Origin: CBDBJL01 sp965206365
Lineage (GTDB): Bacteria; Pseudomonadota; Alphaproteobacteria; JABAAW01; JAHZMA01
DNA: 64,000 bases
Assembly (NCBI GenBank): GCA_965206365.1
Contig: CBDBJL010000016.1
Location: forward strand, 130,941 to 194,940
Reading direction: 5' to 3'
The notes under the pieces were generated by a model. That model saw nothing but the letters and a program-made list of their open reading frames with translations, did no database searches and was not told the origin of the DNA. The position numbers and the translations under genes were made by a program. Below, one piece after another: positions 28,253 through 37,595 of this stretch. Position 1 is the stretch's first letter, and each line of letters starts with the position of its first letter.

Positions 28253-28785
28253 TCGTTTACGGTAATATCGTAAAATGGTTCTATGCGTTCTAGTTTTTTA
28301 GTCCTTTCTTGGGGGTTAATTTTACCGTCTCCGTCTTCATCGCCTTTTAAAAAGGCTTCTTGTAGTGCTTCATGGGCACTGCAATCAACCGCTTGTGGGT
28401 CAAAATTCCAAAAGCGGTCGCGTAAATGTTTTTTTATTAAAGCTGATACTGTCCTTAGCTCGCAGGTGATGTTGGTTAGATGCTGAACGCACGTATCGCA
28501 ACCAACAACACCCGATAGGCTTGCCACTGTCCCCGTAACCTCTGCCATACCGTCAAGATCCGCAACAGTTTCAGTGATCCCGGCTTCGATATCTCTAAAT
28601 GTAGAGGATTGTTGCCGTGCAACATTGGTAAGGTTAATGCCGTTATTAGCAATAGATAATAAGTGTGCTGTATTTGCTGGGTTAGCATAAGCTTTAGCTA
28701 TTTCATAAAGTGGTTCACCATAGCGCAAGGTAATGAAGGATAAGATAATGGCAAGATAAAGCGATGAATGGTTGGGCTTTTCCAT
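28246..28785 (-). CDS. Hypothetical protein with EF-hand loop, 3' end inside a CRISPR repeat
   Basis: A 179-codon gene beginning MEKPNHSSLYLAIILSFITL, with a hydrophobic N-terminal segment that is a probable signal anchor. It has Cys pairs near residue 95 (CDTC) and a canonical EF-hand calcium loop DEDGDGKINPQE near 152. Its last codons and TAG stop lie in CRISPR repeat 12, so the natural C-terminus has been lost. With the VirB4 fragment next door it probably comes from a conjugation operon. Family unrecognised. Confidence 0.55.
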   Translation of the reverse strand: MEKPNHSSLYLAIILSFITLRYGEPLYEIAKAYANPANTAHLLSIANNGINLTNVARQQSSTFRDIEAGITETVADLDGMAEVTGTVASLSGVVGCDTCVQHLTNITCELRTVSALIKKHLRDRFWNFDPQAVDCSAHEALQEAFLKGDEDGDGKINPQERTKKLERIEPFYDITVNEL

Positions 28786-28816
28786 GATTAAAGAGTCTTT
28801 TTATGTGGGTTTTATT

Positions 28817-29377
28817 TTATTTGGGGTTAATTACTTTATTATAAATTTTTAAATATTTATGTCCGTTTGTAATTTCAGAATTTAACAAACAATTATTTTG
28901 ATCAAAAACATAGATTGCTTTTTTTTCACCATCTGCTGTTCCTGCTGTACCAATAATTAATGCGCTAGTGCCGTTGCTTTTGGTGATTTGATTAGCAACA
29001 GCAAGAGCCGCGCCTTTGCTTACATCTAACGTCTTGAACGGATTAAAATCAGACGCAACCTCTGCTTTAGACTGATATTGCTTGCAACCCTCTGATGCTT
29101 GCGCATTAACCATAATTAAAAAGGTAATGCCAGTAATCATGAAAATTATGGCTACAAAACGATAGATAACATTCATTACTTTGGTAATGCCAGTTTCATC
29201 CCTATAGGCTTTGCAAATTAGCGGGTGGATAATATTTTCGGTGATTACATATCGGATTCTTTTAAATACAAAACTGCCTGTATTAAGCAAAAAAATGCCA
29301 AAATTACATAAAATGATATTCATAGCTTTTGTATCAAGCTGGTTGCCGATAAGTAGTCTTTTGGTAAGGTTATTCAT
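28817..29377 (-). CDS. Hypothetical membrane protein of conjugation-operon fragment
   Basis: A 186-residue protein with hydrophobic segments at about 20-38 and 70-90 (FVAIIFMITGITFLIMV) and a signal-like NAQAS cut site. A Cys follows the site and there is another near residue 160. Its upstream region and start (TCTCCTTAATGAA, then MNNLTKRLLIG) resemble those of the small gene at 15285 (TCTCCTCAATGAA, MNKSVKTLIG), so these are related leader regions. Function not recognised; a T4SS periplasmic or inner-membrane component is plausible from context. Confidence 0.5.
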   Translation of the reverse strand: MNNLTKRLLIGNQLDTKAMNIILCNFGIFLLNTGSFVFKRIRYVITENIIHPLICKAYRDETGITKVMNVIYRFVAIIFMITGITFLIMVNAQASEGCKQYQSKAEVASDFNPFKTLDVSKGAALAVANQITKSNGTSALIIGTAGTADGEKKAIYVFDQNNCLLNSEITNGHKYLKIYNKVINPK

Positions 29378-29469
29378 TATATATCTCCTTAATGAAGGGT
29401 TAAAGAAAAAGGTATGTTTTGATAGCGCAAAAAATATGCCAAAAAATGTATGATAATGATGTGATTTAA

Positions 29470-29526
29470 TTATTTGTTTATTTTATATTTATATTTGTCT
29501 AAGCATTCCTCCGCTTGTGCAGGGTT
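29470..29526 (-). pseudogene. Remnant of small secreted protein gene
   Basis: Immediately downstream of the VirB4 stop, the minus strand reads NPAQAEECLDKYKYKINK and stops. This corresponds to NSAQAEECLEKHKYENIK in the gene at 15109-15285. The start codon and signal peptide are missing, so the copy is dead. Confidence 0.6.
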
Positions 29527-29534
29527 AGTTAAAA

Positions 29535-30611
29535 TTATATATATTGTTGTTGCCAGCTTTCTGGATTCAATTCTTTTAGCATATTTACTTTTTTTACAGC
29601 TTCAGCCCCGCCTTCAAAGGTTTTAAGCGCGTTGCCTAAGCCTATTAGGTTAATGTCTATGAAAGTTGATTGGGTATATTCTTCGTCTTGACGTTTGATT
29701 AGAATGGGTCTAACCGCGCCTCTAATCTCAAAGTTTCCTAGTACAAATTCTTTTTCGGTTTCAGTAAGTTTAAATTTATCTAATTCTTCAGGATTATCTG
29801 ACGTTCTAGGAAAGAAAATAAATGTTTGAGTATTGGTAATTAATGAATTGCTGGTTTTGCCTAAGTTTGTGAGTCCTGAAACTTCTTGAAAGATAAGATT
29901 AAGAACACCATTGGATTTTCTGATGGTTCTGATATATTGTTGGATTTGCTCGGCGAAAAATTTATCTTGTAGCAAGGTTGCGCTTTCATCAACAATCATT
30001 AATGAAGGTACTGAATTAGTTTCGCAATGATTTTGTATTTTGGTAAGAAAATATGAGATTAATACTCGGAATAGATTTTCATCTTTTATGACTTCATCCA
30101 TGCCGGATGCCATAAATTGACTATTTGCAATATTAAAACTATCATGAATTCCATGAAAAATTTCCTTATATTTGCCGTCTGCGAAAGGACGTAAAAGGTC
30201 TTTAAATTTGCTTTGTGGGATGGCTTTGTACCATGTTTTTTTGAAGGTGGTTTTTTCAAGAGAGAACGAATTTTGAATAGATTCTTGGATGATTTCTTCG
30301 TATTCTGTATTATTTACAGAGATTCCAGCAATGGTTTTAAGAAAACTTGTTAAATTTTGTACATATAGAGATTTATTAGGAATATCAAATGGATTTAGAT
30401 CTAATTTATCAACGTTTAACATTAGATATTTACCGTCAATTACTTTACTGAATACTTCCATGCCTCGCTTAATATCAAATCCATAGACTTTTAACTTTCT
30501 GTAGCGTGCGATTGCTTGAGCCGCGAGGAATAATATCAAAACTGTCTTCCCACTGCCTGAGGGTGCAAAAATCATGCTAGTATAGCATACTTCGTTTGGG
30601 ATGGGGGCCAT
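29535..30611 (-). pseudogene. VirB4/TraC-type ATPase, C-terminal half, truncated at a CRISPR repeat
   Basis: The homologous part starts just before Walker A (APSGSGKTVLILFL) and continues through Walker B (PSLMIVDESATLL near residue 205) and the sensor-like QEVSGLTNLG to the end (NPESWQQQYI). This is the C-terminal ATPase domain of VirB4, the motor of conjugative type IV secretion. The N-terminal half is absent: the first ten codons (MAPIPNEVCYT) are the translated CRISPR repeat at 30579-30614. It is therefore a fragment and unlikely to work. A decayed homologue lies at 15399-15650. Confidence 0.8.
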
Positions 30612-30614
30612 AGC
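30579..30614 (-). repeat. Lone CRISPR repeat with three substitutions
   Basis: All 36 positions align with the array repeat, and only three differ, all transitions near the plus-strand 3' end (GGGAACTATAGC becomes GGGGGCCATAGC). It is 2326 bp beyond the last array repeat. Degenerate repeats usually mark the array end farthest from the leader, so this may be the original terminal repeat displaced by the inserted DNA. Confidence 0.93.
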
Positions 30615-30636
30615 CTGAAAAGCACACTCACCCTCT

Positions 30637-31473
30637 TCAAGTTTTTTTCAAGGAAATTAATTTGTAAATTTTATATTTCTCAAAATTTTCTTGATTACGA
30701 TTCTTGCTATACTTAAATTGGAGCTTAGCAATTTTTTTCCGTGAAAAATATTTAATAATGCCATAGATAATTTTTTTCCTATGCGTTAAAAATTTGTCTA
30801 AAATTTGACACACCGGTATTAACCGATTCACAATCACTTCATTCACCAAAGCCATGTTTGGCGAGACATTGCGCGTTACATCAAGATCAGAAATAATTTT
30901 ATAATTACTTGCTGCGATTAACCGATCAAAATTACCAAGCGAATGCCCGCCCCCAAGTGGCGAGCGCCCGTCAATATTATCACGACTGAAAAAATCAAAA
31001 ATCACAACATTCCCCAATGGAGTTAATATTTCATCCAGAACACGCAATGATTTTTCCATATCAACATATTGAAAACTTTCACTAAAAAAAACCAAATCAT
31101 ACTTTATACCCGAATACAAACCTTTATCGATAAAATCTTCAAATCCACATTGATAAAAAATTGCTTCCGATATTTCTCGACATTGCTGAATCATCATCTT
31201 AGATGGAATAATACCTTCAATATTTTGATAACCCATTGCCTCTAGCTTTTTGATATTTTGACCAACCCCACAACCAACATCTAAAATTCGCGCCTGCTTA
31301 TTCGATGAAATTAATTCTTCAATATGGCCAAAAAGAACCTCTGAATAACGTTCTTGCGCTGCAATGAAATCTTTGATTGTTGGGATCGCACCTTCTTGCC
31401 AAAAACCATAATGCAGATCCTCAACGTCTAATATTTTTTGGGCCATTACCAAACCCATTTCTTTACTATCCAT
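30637..31473 (-). CDS. SAM-dependent class I methyltransferase
   Basis: A 278-residue protein starting MDSKEMGLVMAQKI at ATG 31473, preceded by AAGGGGG. Motif I is ILDVGCGVGQNIKKL near residue 63, the acidic-loop region is EGI (weak), and motif IV is YDLVFFSESFQYVD near 125. Then come VIFDFFSRDN and the methyltransferase-11-like LGGGHSLGNFDRLI. The C-terminus is very Lys-rich. Substrate unknown. It lies between the lone CRISPR repeat and two tRNAs, and could belong to the mobile DNA or be an old resident. Confidence 0.7.
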   Translation of the reverse strand: MDSKEMGLVMAQKILDVEDLHYGFWQEGAIPTIKDFIAAQERYSEVLFGHIEELISSNKQARILDVGCGVGQNIKKLEAMGYQNIEGIIPSKMMIQQCREISEAIFYQCGFEDFIDKGLYSGIKYDLVFFSESFQYVDMEKSLRVLDEILTPLGNVVIFDFFSRDNIDGRSPLGGGHSLGNFDRLIAASNYKIISDLDVTRNVSPNMALVNEVIVNRLIPVCQILDKFLTHRKKIIYGIIKYFSRKKIAKLQFKYSKNRNQENFEKYKIYKLISLKKT

Positions 31474-31542
31474 AGATTGCCCCCTTCTGCATCTGTTTTT
31501 AAGAACCAAAATCCTAAATATGCCATCCCCGATCCAAGAATA

Positions 31543-31618
31543 TGGCAGGAGCGGAGGGACTTGAACCCGCAACCCCCGGTTTTGGAGACCGGTGCTCTAC
31601 CAATTGAGCTACACTCCT
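31543..31618 (-). tRNA. tRNA-Trp (CCA)
   Basis: On the minus strand a 76-nt cloverleaf starts AGGAGTGTAGCTCAATTGG and ends CGCTCCT, G and an encoded CCA. The anticodon loop TCTCCAAAA gives CCA. It lies 27 bp downstream of tRNA-Gly, so the two are probably co-transcribed. Confidence 0.96.
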
Positions 31619-31645
31619 AAATATTGCCACTATCACTATGGTTTG

Positions 31646-31719
31646 TGGAGCGGGTGATGGGGATCGAACCCACACAGCTAGCTTGGAAGGCTAGAATTCT
31701 ACCATTGAACTACACCCGC
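31646..31719 (-). tRNA. tRNA-Gly (TCC)
   Basis: On the minus strand a 74-nt cloverleaf starts GCGGGTGTAGTTCAATGG and ends CACCCGC, T and an encoded CCA. The anticodon loop CCTTCCAAG gives TCC. It is upstream of tRNA-Trp in the same transcription direction. Confidence 0.95.
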
Positions 31720-31852
31720 AAAATCACCCAAACATTCTTTGACAATAGGCTTTATGCTACATAGCAAAAAACCAAAGAATAAGCAAGCCCATCTTACGGC
31801 ACTTCTTCGTAAAAATAACGATAACCAGTAGCCTTAATATCCTTCAGAGAGA

Positions 31853-32329
31853 TTAGTATGAATTTTGCGGTAGATCCGGTGCTATTGCCAGGCTTTGCCC
31901 ATATTTGGCGGCTTCAACATGCATTCGAGTTTCAATTTGAACAATAATCTCTCGCAACCGTAAATCTTGCCCCAAATTCCCGCGCTGCGCTTGAATAAAG
32001 CGCGCAATCGCCTGCAATCTTTGCCCAGAAACTTTCCCTGCCAACAATTCATTTTGTAATTGTCGTAAATGATGCAATAAAGCGTTACCATATTCATAGG
32101 CTTGTTTATTTTCTTCAACCCCAAATTGCGTTTCTTGTAAAGCTAATAATGCGGAAACCCCGGCATTCGCATAAACGTTATCAAGGCTATCCGTTGCTTC
32201 CACATCATCAATTTCGTCTTGCGCAGAGTTACTGCCACGAACCGCAAAAACCTTATCAACATGTTGCGATTTCTGACTACGTTTGAGGCTAGTTGTTTTG
32301 CCTACTGAGCTACCTGAACCAATTTTCAT
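31853..32329 (-). CDS. fliX: Flagellar assembly regulator FliX
   Basis: This 158-residue protein matches the alphaproteobacterial FliX family: a basic, Ser-rich N-terminus, the signature NAGVSALLALQE near residue 78, then helices with GNALLHHLRQLQNELLAGKVS, and a C-terminal EIIVQIETRMHVEAAKYGQSL. In Caulobacter FliX couples flagellar basal-body assembly to activation of FlbD and sigma-54-dependent late genes. That fits the presence of rpoN and chemoreceptors here, although no structural flagellar gene is in the window. Confidence 0.85.
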   Translation of the reverse strand: MKIGSGSSVGKTTSLKRSQKSQHVDKVFAVRGSNSAQDEIDDVEATDSLDNVYANAGVSALLALQETQFGVEENKQAYEYGNALLHHLRQLQNELLAGKVSGQRLQAIARFIQAQRGNLGQDLRLREIIVQIETRMHVEAAKYGQSLAIAPDLPQNSY

Positions 32330-32459
32330 TTATCTACCTTTAATTACTTATCTACTCTTATTACTTCCAAAGCCGGGCTGTCCCAAAGCTGGGTTATCAA
32401 TGACGCAAAAACCTAAAGACTAACCCTCACCCTAACATGATTAGACACAAAACGCAAAA

Positions 32460-34934
32460 TTAAATATCCAGCTGATTCACCTCAAGGGCATGCTGTTGAA
32501 TAAACTCACGCCTTGGCACCACATCATCGCCCATTAAGGTAGAGAAAATAGTTTCCGCATCATCGCAATGCCCTATCTTCACCTGTACCAACGACCTAAT
32601 CTCAGGATCTAACGTTGTTTCCCATAATTGTTCCGGGTTCATTTCACCCAAGCCTTTATAGCGTTGAATCGCAACCCCTTTGCGCCCCGCCGTGAAAATA
32701 TAATCAGCAAGCGCAACGGGACCATAAATAATGTGCTCTTGCCCATCACCGATTAATTTTACCGGTTGCAAAAACATTTTTTGCAACAGCCCCGTCATTT
32801 TATCAAGCTGGATCGCCTCACTACTTCTTAAAGCCTCCCAATCCAAGCAAATCATACGTTCAATACCATCTTCAATTAATCCAAATACAATGCCAGCCAC
32901 ATCGATCCTGCCGTACCAATCCACTTCCTCTACATTCCCAAGCCCATTCATTCGCTTGGCCAAATATTCTACCGCCTGTTTCAACTTGCTAGACTCCCCT
33001 AACAATTCCGTATTAAAAATACCGCTAATTGCCGCCTGTTCAATAATGCCCTGATGCCCACATTTACGACTTAAACCTTGCATCAACCGTTTCGCATGCG
33101 AAATTTGTAGAATTAAATCTTGATATTCCTGACCATTATATTCGATACCACCTTTCAAACATAAACTAGATTTTGCAATGCCATTGGCAATCAAATAACT
33201 TTCCAAAGCACGTTCATCTTTCAAATAAACAATTTTTTCGCCCCGTTTCGCGCGAAATAACGGAGGTTTGGCAATATAAATATGCCCACGATCAATTAAT
33301 TCACCCATTTGCCGAAAAAAGAAAGTCAGAAGCAAAGTTCGAATATGGCTACCATCAACATCGGCATCTGTCATAATAATAATTTTATGATACCGTAATT
33401 TATCAATATTAAAATCATCTTTGCCATAGCCGGTACCATAGCCGGTTCCTAAGGCATTAATTAAAGTGCCAATTTCTTGCGAAGCGATAATTTTATCGGC
33501 TCGCGCCCGCTCAACATTCAAAATTTTCCCTCGAAGCGGTAAAATCGCTTGAGTTCGCCGATCCCGCCCCTGTTTTGCCGACCCCCCCGCAGAATCACCC
33601 TCAACAATAAATAATTCTGAAAATTCTGGTCTTCGTTCCTGACAATCGGCAAGTTTCCCCGGCAAATTGCTAATATCCAAGGCACCTTTGCGGCGAGTCA
33701 ATTCCCGTGCCCGCCTTGCGGCTTCGCGCGCTGTTGCCGCTTCAATAATTTTTGCCACAATTTTTTTGCATGCGGCTGGGTGTTCTTCCAACCATTGTTC
33801 AAGGCGAGGACTCATAATTGCCTCTACCGCAGTTCGCACCCCTGATGAAATTAATTTATCTTTCGTCTGCGACGAGAATTTAGGATCAGGCACTTTTACC
33901 GAAAGCACACAAGTAAGCCCTTCACGAACATCATCACCAGTAAGGCTTAATTTATCTTTTTTACTATTTTTTTGTATATATTGGTTCATTTGCCGCGTTA
34001 ATGTAGCGCGAAACCCGGCCATATGCGTGCCGCCATCGCGCTGCGGAATATTATTGGTGAAACATAAAACCGTCTCATGATAACTATCATTCCATTCCAG
34101 TGCTAATTCTAAAGTAATTCCGTCACTCTCACCAATTATATAAATAACTTCATCATGAAGAACTGTTTTCGAACTATCCAGCCATTCCACATAAGCTTTC
34201 ACCCCCCCTTCAAATTGAAACTCCCTATGAATATGTTCAGCATGGCGCTGATCACTTAAACGCACACATACGCCTGAATTTAGCAATGCCAATTCTCGAA
34301 TTCGTCGCTCTAACGTTAAAAAATCAAATTCGGTTCCGGTAAAAACATCCGATGAGGGCATAAATTGGATCTTAGTTCCGGTTTCATGAATAGGGCAACC
34401 GCCCATAACAGCCAATGGCGCGCAAGCATCACCATTTTCAAACCGCATCTGATAAACTTGCCCTTGCCGTTTAATGGATAATAGCAGCCATGAAGATAGC
34501 GCATTCACTACCGAAACCCCAACACCATGCAATCCCCCTGAAATTTTATAGCTATTATTGTCAAACTTGCCCCCAGCATGAAGCTGGGTCATAATCACTT
34601 GAGCCGCCGAAACCCCCTCTTCTTCATGGATATCTGTTGGAATTCCGCGCCCATTATCGATAATGGTTACCGAACCTTCTGGTAATAATTGCACGCTAAT
34701 AATATCACAATGCCCCGCAAGAGATTCATCGATGGCATTATCCAAAATTTCATAAACCATGTGATGCAGACCCGAGCCATCATCAGTATCGCCAATATAC
34801 ATGCCAGGCCTTTTGCGCACTGCATCCAGCCCGCGCAACACCTGAATAGATTGTGCATCATATTCATCACTATCAGTAACAATATCCCCTTCTTCTTCTA
34901 CAGGAATTTCTTCATCATTATATTGTGACATCAC
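32460..34934 (-). CDS. gyrB: DNA gyrase subunit B
   Basis: An 824-residue type II topoisomerase ATPase subunit: GLDAVRKRPGMYIGDTDD near residue 35, ATP-binding EILDNAIDES and IIDNGRGIP, GGLHGVGVSVVNALS near 120, TOPRIM EGDSAGGSAKQGRDR and PLRGKILNVE near 440, MTDADVDGSHIRTLLLTFF near 518, and a C-terminal QRYKGLGEMNPEQLWETT near 755. With GyrA it introduces negative supercoils. The dnaN-recF-gyrB order is classical. The start may be the second Met (34931). Confidence 0.97.
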   Translation of the reverse strand: MMSQYNDEEIPVEEEGDIVTDSDEYDAQSIQVLRGLDAVRKRPGMYIGDTDDGSGLHHMVYEILDNAIDESLAGHCDIISVQLLPEGSVTIIDNGRGIPTDIHEEEGVSAAQVIMTQLHAGGKFDNNSYKISGGLHGVGVSVVNALSSWLLLSIKRQGQVYQMRFENGDACAPLAVMGGCPIHETGTKIQFMPSSDVFTGTEFDFLTLERRIRELALLNSGVCVRLSDQRHAEHIHREFQFEGGVKAYVEWLDSSKTVLHDEVIYIIGESDGITLELALEWNDSYHETVLCFTNNIPQRDGGTHMAGFRATLTRQMNQYIQKNSKKDKLSLTGDDVREGLTCVLSVKVPDPKFSSQTKDKLISSGVRTAVEAIMSPRLEQWLEEHPAACKKIVAKIIEAATAREAARRARELTRRKGALDISNLPGKLADCQERRPEFSELFIVEGDSAGGSAKQGRDRRTQAILPLRGKILNVERARADKIIASQEIGTLINALGTGYGTGYGKDDFNIDKLRYHKIIIMTDADVDGSHIRTLLLTFFFRQMGELIDRGHIYIAKPPLFRAKRGEKIVYLKDERALESYLIANGIAKSSLCLKGGIEYNGQEYQDLILQISHAKRLMQGLSRKCGHQGIIEQAAISGIFNTELLGESSKLKQAVEYLAKRMNGLGNVEEVDWYGRIDVAGIVFGLIEDGIERMICLDWEALRSSEAIQLDKMTGLLQKMFLQPVKLIGDGQEHIIYGPVALADYIFTAGRKGVAIQRYKGLGEMNPEQLWETTLDPEIRSLVQVKIGHCDDAETIFSTLMGDDVVPRREFIQQHALEVNQLDI

Positions 34935-35005
34935 TGACCTTAAAGCTTAATTTTTAGAAAAAACACAATTCTTCTGCAAAGAATATGCACAGAAAATTAG
35001 TAACC

Positions 35006-36214
35006 CTAATCTAACTTATAATGAAGGTATTTGTCATCTAAATACTGCAGAAAAACTGCATCTGTACCCGTAAAAAACAACTGAACATCCAAATGCAACA
35101 AATAATCGTATAAAAATTGTAAATGCTGAGAATCAAGATGGGCCCCAATATCATCAAGTAATAAAATTGGACGCGGCCCCATCTCACCAAGCATTAATTG
35201 TAATTGTGCCAAAATTAACGAAAGCAAAATAATTTTTTGTTCCCCTGTTGAGCAAGATTGCGCCAAAACAGAGAAAGATTTAGCTTCAGAGCCAAAATCT
35301 TTGTTGCCAAGATCAGAATGAGAAGGACATTGATAATATCGAATAACAATATCAGTTAAATGTACCCCATAATGGGTTCGATTATAGGTTTGGTCACGCT
35401 TTCGATTATCGAATAATTTTTGCTGATAATCTTGTTCGCCTTGAACCGCCCCACCATCCAAAATTTTAGGGTCATTGCCGCCGGTTAGCTCCATGATAAT
35501 GCTAGGGAAATTGACAATTTTTGGTATATGGGTAATTTGATTTAATCGAAAAACAATCTGCTTGCGCATCACCGCAATCGAAACCGCTCGCATTGCCATT
35601 TCTTGCTCGATAATATCCAACCAAGTTTTATTCCCTCCTTGCAGTAATAAAATTAATCGCTCACGCATTTGTTGCTCGTAAGCTTTCAGCCGACCATAAT
35701 GACTTTTATCAAACAAAATAGCCGTGCGATCGATGAATTTCAATCGTGCCATCCGTCCATCTTGAAATAACCGCGCCATTTGGGGAACATACCATAACAT
35801 TCGCAAATGTTCATCTAAAGCTTGTTGTGACGATTTCTCATTGCCGTTAATCATAATATGGCGACGTTTTTGATGGAAACTATTTTCCGAATTTTGCTGA
35901 CACGAAAACCCTGTTGCCAAACGCGTTAATTGAGCATTATTGGCAACAACCGCCTGAATTCCCCAATCACGGATCAGTCGTGGCGATGTTAATTCTGGAT
36001 TTGCCAAAGCATCATTGGGGTGAACCGCAAAGGGCAGAATATCTTCCAGTTTTGCATTTCGTAACCCCCGGCCTGAAACTAAAAATGATAACGCCTCTAA
36101 ACAGTTGGTTTTGCCAGCACCGTTACTTCCTGTAAACAGAACCACACGACTCTCTGTAGCAAATTGTGCTTGCCGATGATTGCGAAAATGAGAAAGTGAA
36201 AATTCCTTAATCAC
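35006..36214 (-). CDS. recF: DNA replication and repair protein RecF
   Basis: A 402-residue SMC-like ATPase: Walker A FTGSNGAGKTNCLEALS near residue 30, signature SCSTGEQKIILLSLILAQ near 325, and Walker B PILLLDDIGAHLD near 353. RecF loads RecA at gaps with RecO and RecR. It is somewhat longer than the E. coli protein (357 residues) because of extra segments in the middle. It lies 20 bp after dnaN and 71 bp before gyrB on the same strand. Confidence 0.95.
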   Translation of the reverse strand: MIKEFSLSHFRNHRQAQFATESRVVLFTGSNGAGKTNCLEALSFLVSGRGLRNAKLEDILPFAVHPNDALANPELTSPRLIRDWGIQAVVANNAQLTRLATGFSCQQNSENSFHQKRRHIMINGNEKSSQQALDEHLRMLWYVPQMARLFQDGRMARLKFIDRTAILFDKSHYGRLKAYEQQMRERLILLLQGGNKTWLDIIEQEMAMRAVSIAVMRKQIVFRLNQITHIPKIVNFPSIIMELTGGNDPKILDGGAVQGEQDYQQKLFDNRKRDQTYNRTHYGVHLTDIVIRYYQCPSHSDLGNKDFGSEAKSFSVLAQSCSTGEQKIILLSLILAQLQLMLGEMGPRPILLLDDIGAHLDSQHLQFLYDYLLHLDVQLFFTGTDAVFLQYLDDKYLHYKLD

Positions 36215-36234
36215 AAAAACAAAAGCAAACTTGC

Positions 36235-37356
36235 CTAAACCCGCATCGGCATTAATATATACAAAGCTTGACTATTATTAATATCCCGAATAATCGTTGC
36301 TGCACTATTATCCAACCAACAAAACTCTGCCATAGCCCCAATATTATCCACAATATCGAGTAAATATTTGGCATTATACCCAATTTCCAACGCATCATCG
36401 TTATATTCAACATCCATTTCATCGTTGGCTTCGCCATGTTCTTGTGAGCGCGTTGTCAATTCTAACCGATTCGTTACAACATGTAATTTTACCGCACAAG
36501 AATCATCGCTGAAAATATTAACCCGCTCCACCGAACGGCGCAATTTGGGGGCATCAACTTGCATTTTTTTCTCATTATTTTTTGGAATCACCCGCTCATA
36601 ATCAGGAAATTCACCCCCAATTAATTTACTCGTTAAGTTAATGGCATCAATTTCAAAGCGTGCCAGTTTTTCACTCACCTTAATTTGCAATTCTTGCGTG
36701 TTATTCTCACATAATTTAATTAATTCACCAATCGCTTTTCGTGGAATAATGATTCCTGGAATGGCTTCGGCACCCTTGGGGCAATCACCGGCAAAATATA
36801 CCAATCTATGCCCATCAGTGGCAACAAAACAAAGACTTTCATCACGGTAATGCACATAAATACCATTAAGATAGTGGCGCATAGTATCGGTAGATATTGC
36901 TAATTTCACTGTCTTTAATGCCTGAGCAAAATCTTTCGCTACCATTGTAAAATGTACAGCAAAGGGTCCTTGTTCCGGGTTGGGGAACTCACTGCCCTCG
37001 TGCAAAGAAGTATCAGAAGTATAATCGAGAACATTCAATGCAAAACGACTCTTCCCCGATTGAACCTTAACGTGATTATCACTAACAGCCACTTCGATAA
37101 TTGCCCCCTCAGGTAATTTGCGGGCAATTTCATAGGCGAGTTTTGCCGGGATGATACTCTCACCCTGCTCTGAAATTTCCGCCACAACCGTTTCTTGAAT
37201 GAACACTTCTTTATCAGTGCCTGTAAGCTCAATTCCTTCTGCCACAGTGCGAATTCTGATATAGGATAATAAATTTTGCGCATGCCGCTGCTCAATCACA
37301 CCATGAACATGTTCTAAAGCACTCACTAAAATCGCGCGATCAATAGTAAATTTCAT
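36235..37356 (-). CDS. dnaN: DNA polymerase III beta sliding clamp
   Basis: A 373-residue protein of normal length for the clamp, starting MKFTIDRAILVSALEHV and ending ALYILMPMRV; the C-terminal MPMR-x motif is characteristic. Middle landmarks are the TDGHRLVYF strand near residue 175 and LTGTDKEVFIQ near 50. It encircles DNA and tethers polymerase III. dnaA is not upstream: the next gene is secB on the other strand, so the replication-initiation cluster is split. Confidence 0.97.
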   Translation of the reverse strand: MKFTIDRAILVSALEHVHGVIEQRHAQNLLSYIRIRTVAEGIELTGTDKEVFIQETVVAEISEQGESIIPAKLAYEIARKLPEGAIIEVAVSDNHVKVQSGKSRFALNVLDYTSDTSLHEGSEFPNPEQGPFAVHFTMVAKDFAQALKTVKLAISTDTMRHYLNGIYVHYRDESLCFVATDGHRLVYFAGDCPKGAEAIPGIIIPRKAIGELIKLCENNTQELQIKVSEKLARFEIDAINLTSKLIGGEFPDYERVIPKNNEKKMQVDAPKLRRSVERVNIFSDDSCAVKLHVVTNRLELTTRSQEHGEANDEMDVEYNDDALEIGYNAKYLLDIVDNIGAMAEFCWLDNSAATIIRDINNSQALYILMPMRV

Positions 37357-37540
37357 ATATTTGCCCTTATTTTCTCACCTACAAGGCTTGCTATTTTATT
37401 CAATATCATGTTTATAGAAAACATATCTTGCTACTATACAAGTATATTACGCAAAAAGTGAAATTAGATTCGTAATATTTATGTGGGTAACTTTAACAGC
37501 ACAACCTCACTTGCTACCGCATGATATGATTTGGAAATAT

Positions 37541-37569
37541 TTGATTCAAAAGTGCTACACTTGTATATC
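37541..37569 (+). promoter_or_regulatory. Probable sigma-70 promoter of secB
   Basis: TTGATT (37541-37546), a 17-nt spacer, then TATATC (37564-37569), leaving a leader of about 20 nt before the secB start region. It lies in the 230-bp divergent gap between dnaN and secB. Confidence 0.45.
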
Positions 37570-37595
37570 ACCACAATGCAAAGGATATGACCGCA

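Noticed and set aside
37357..37586. Chromosomal replication origin next to dnaN
   Set aside because: dnaA is absent, and no cluster of DnaA boxes or AT-rich 13-mers could be recognised in the 230-bp gap; the gap is explained by divergent promoters.
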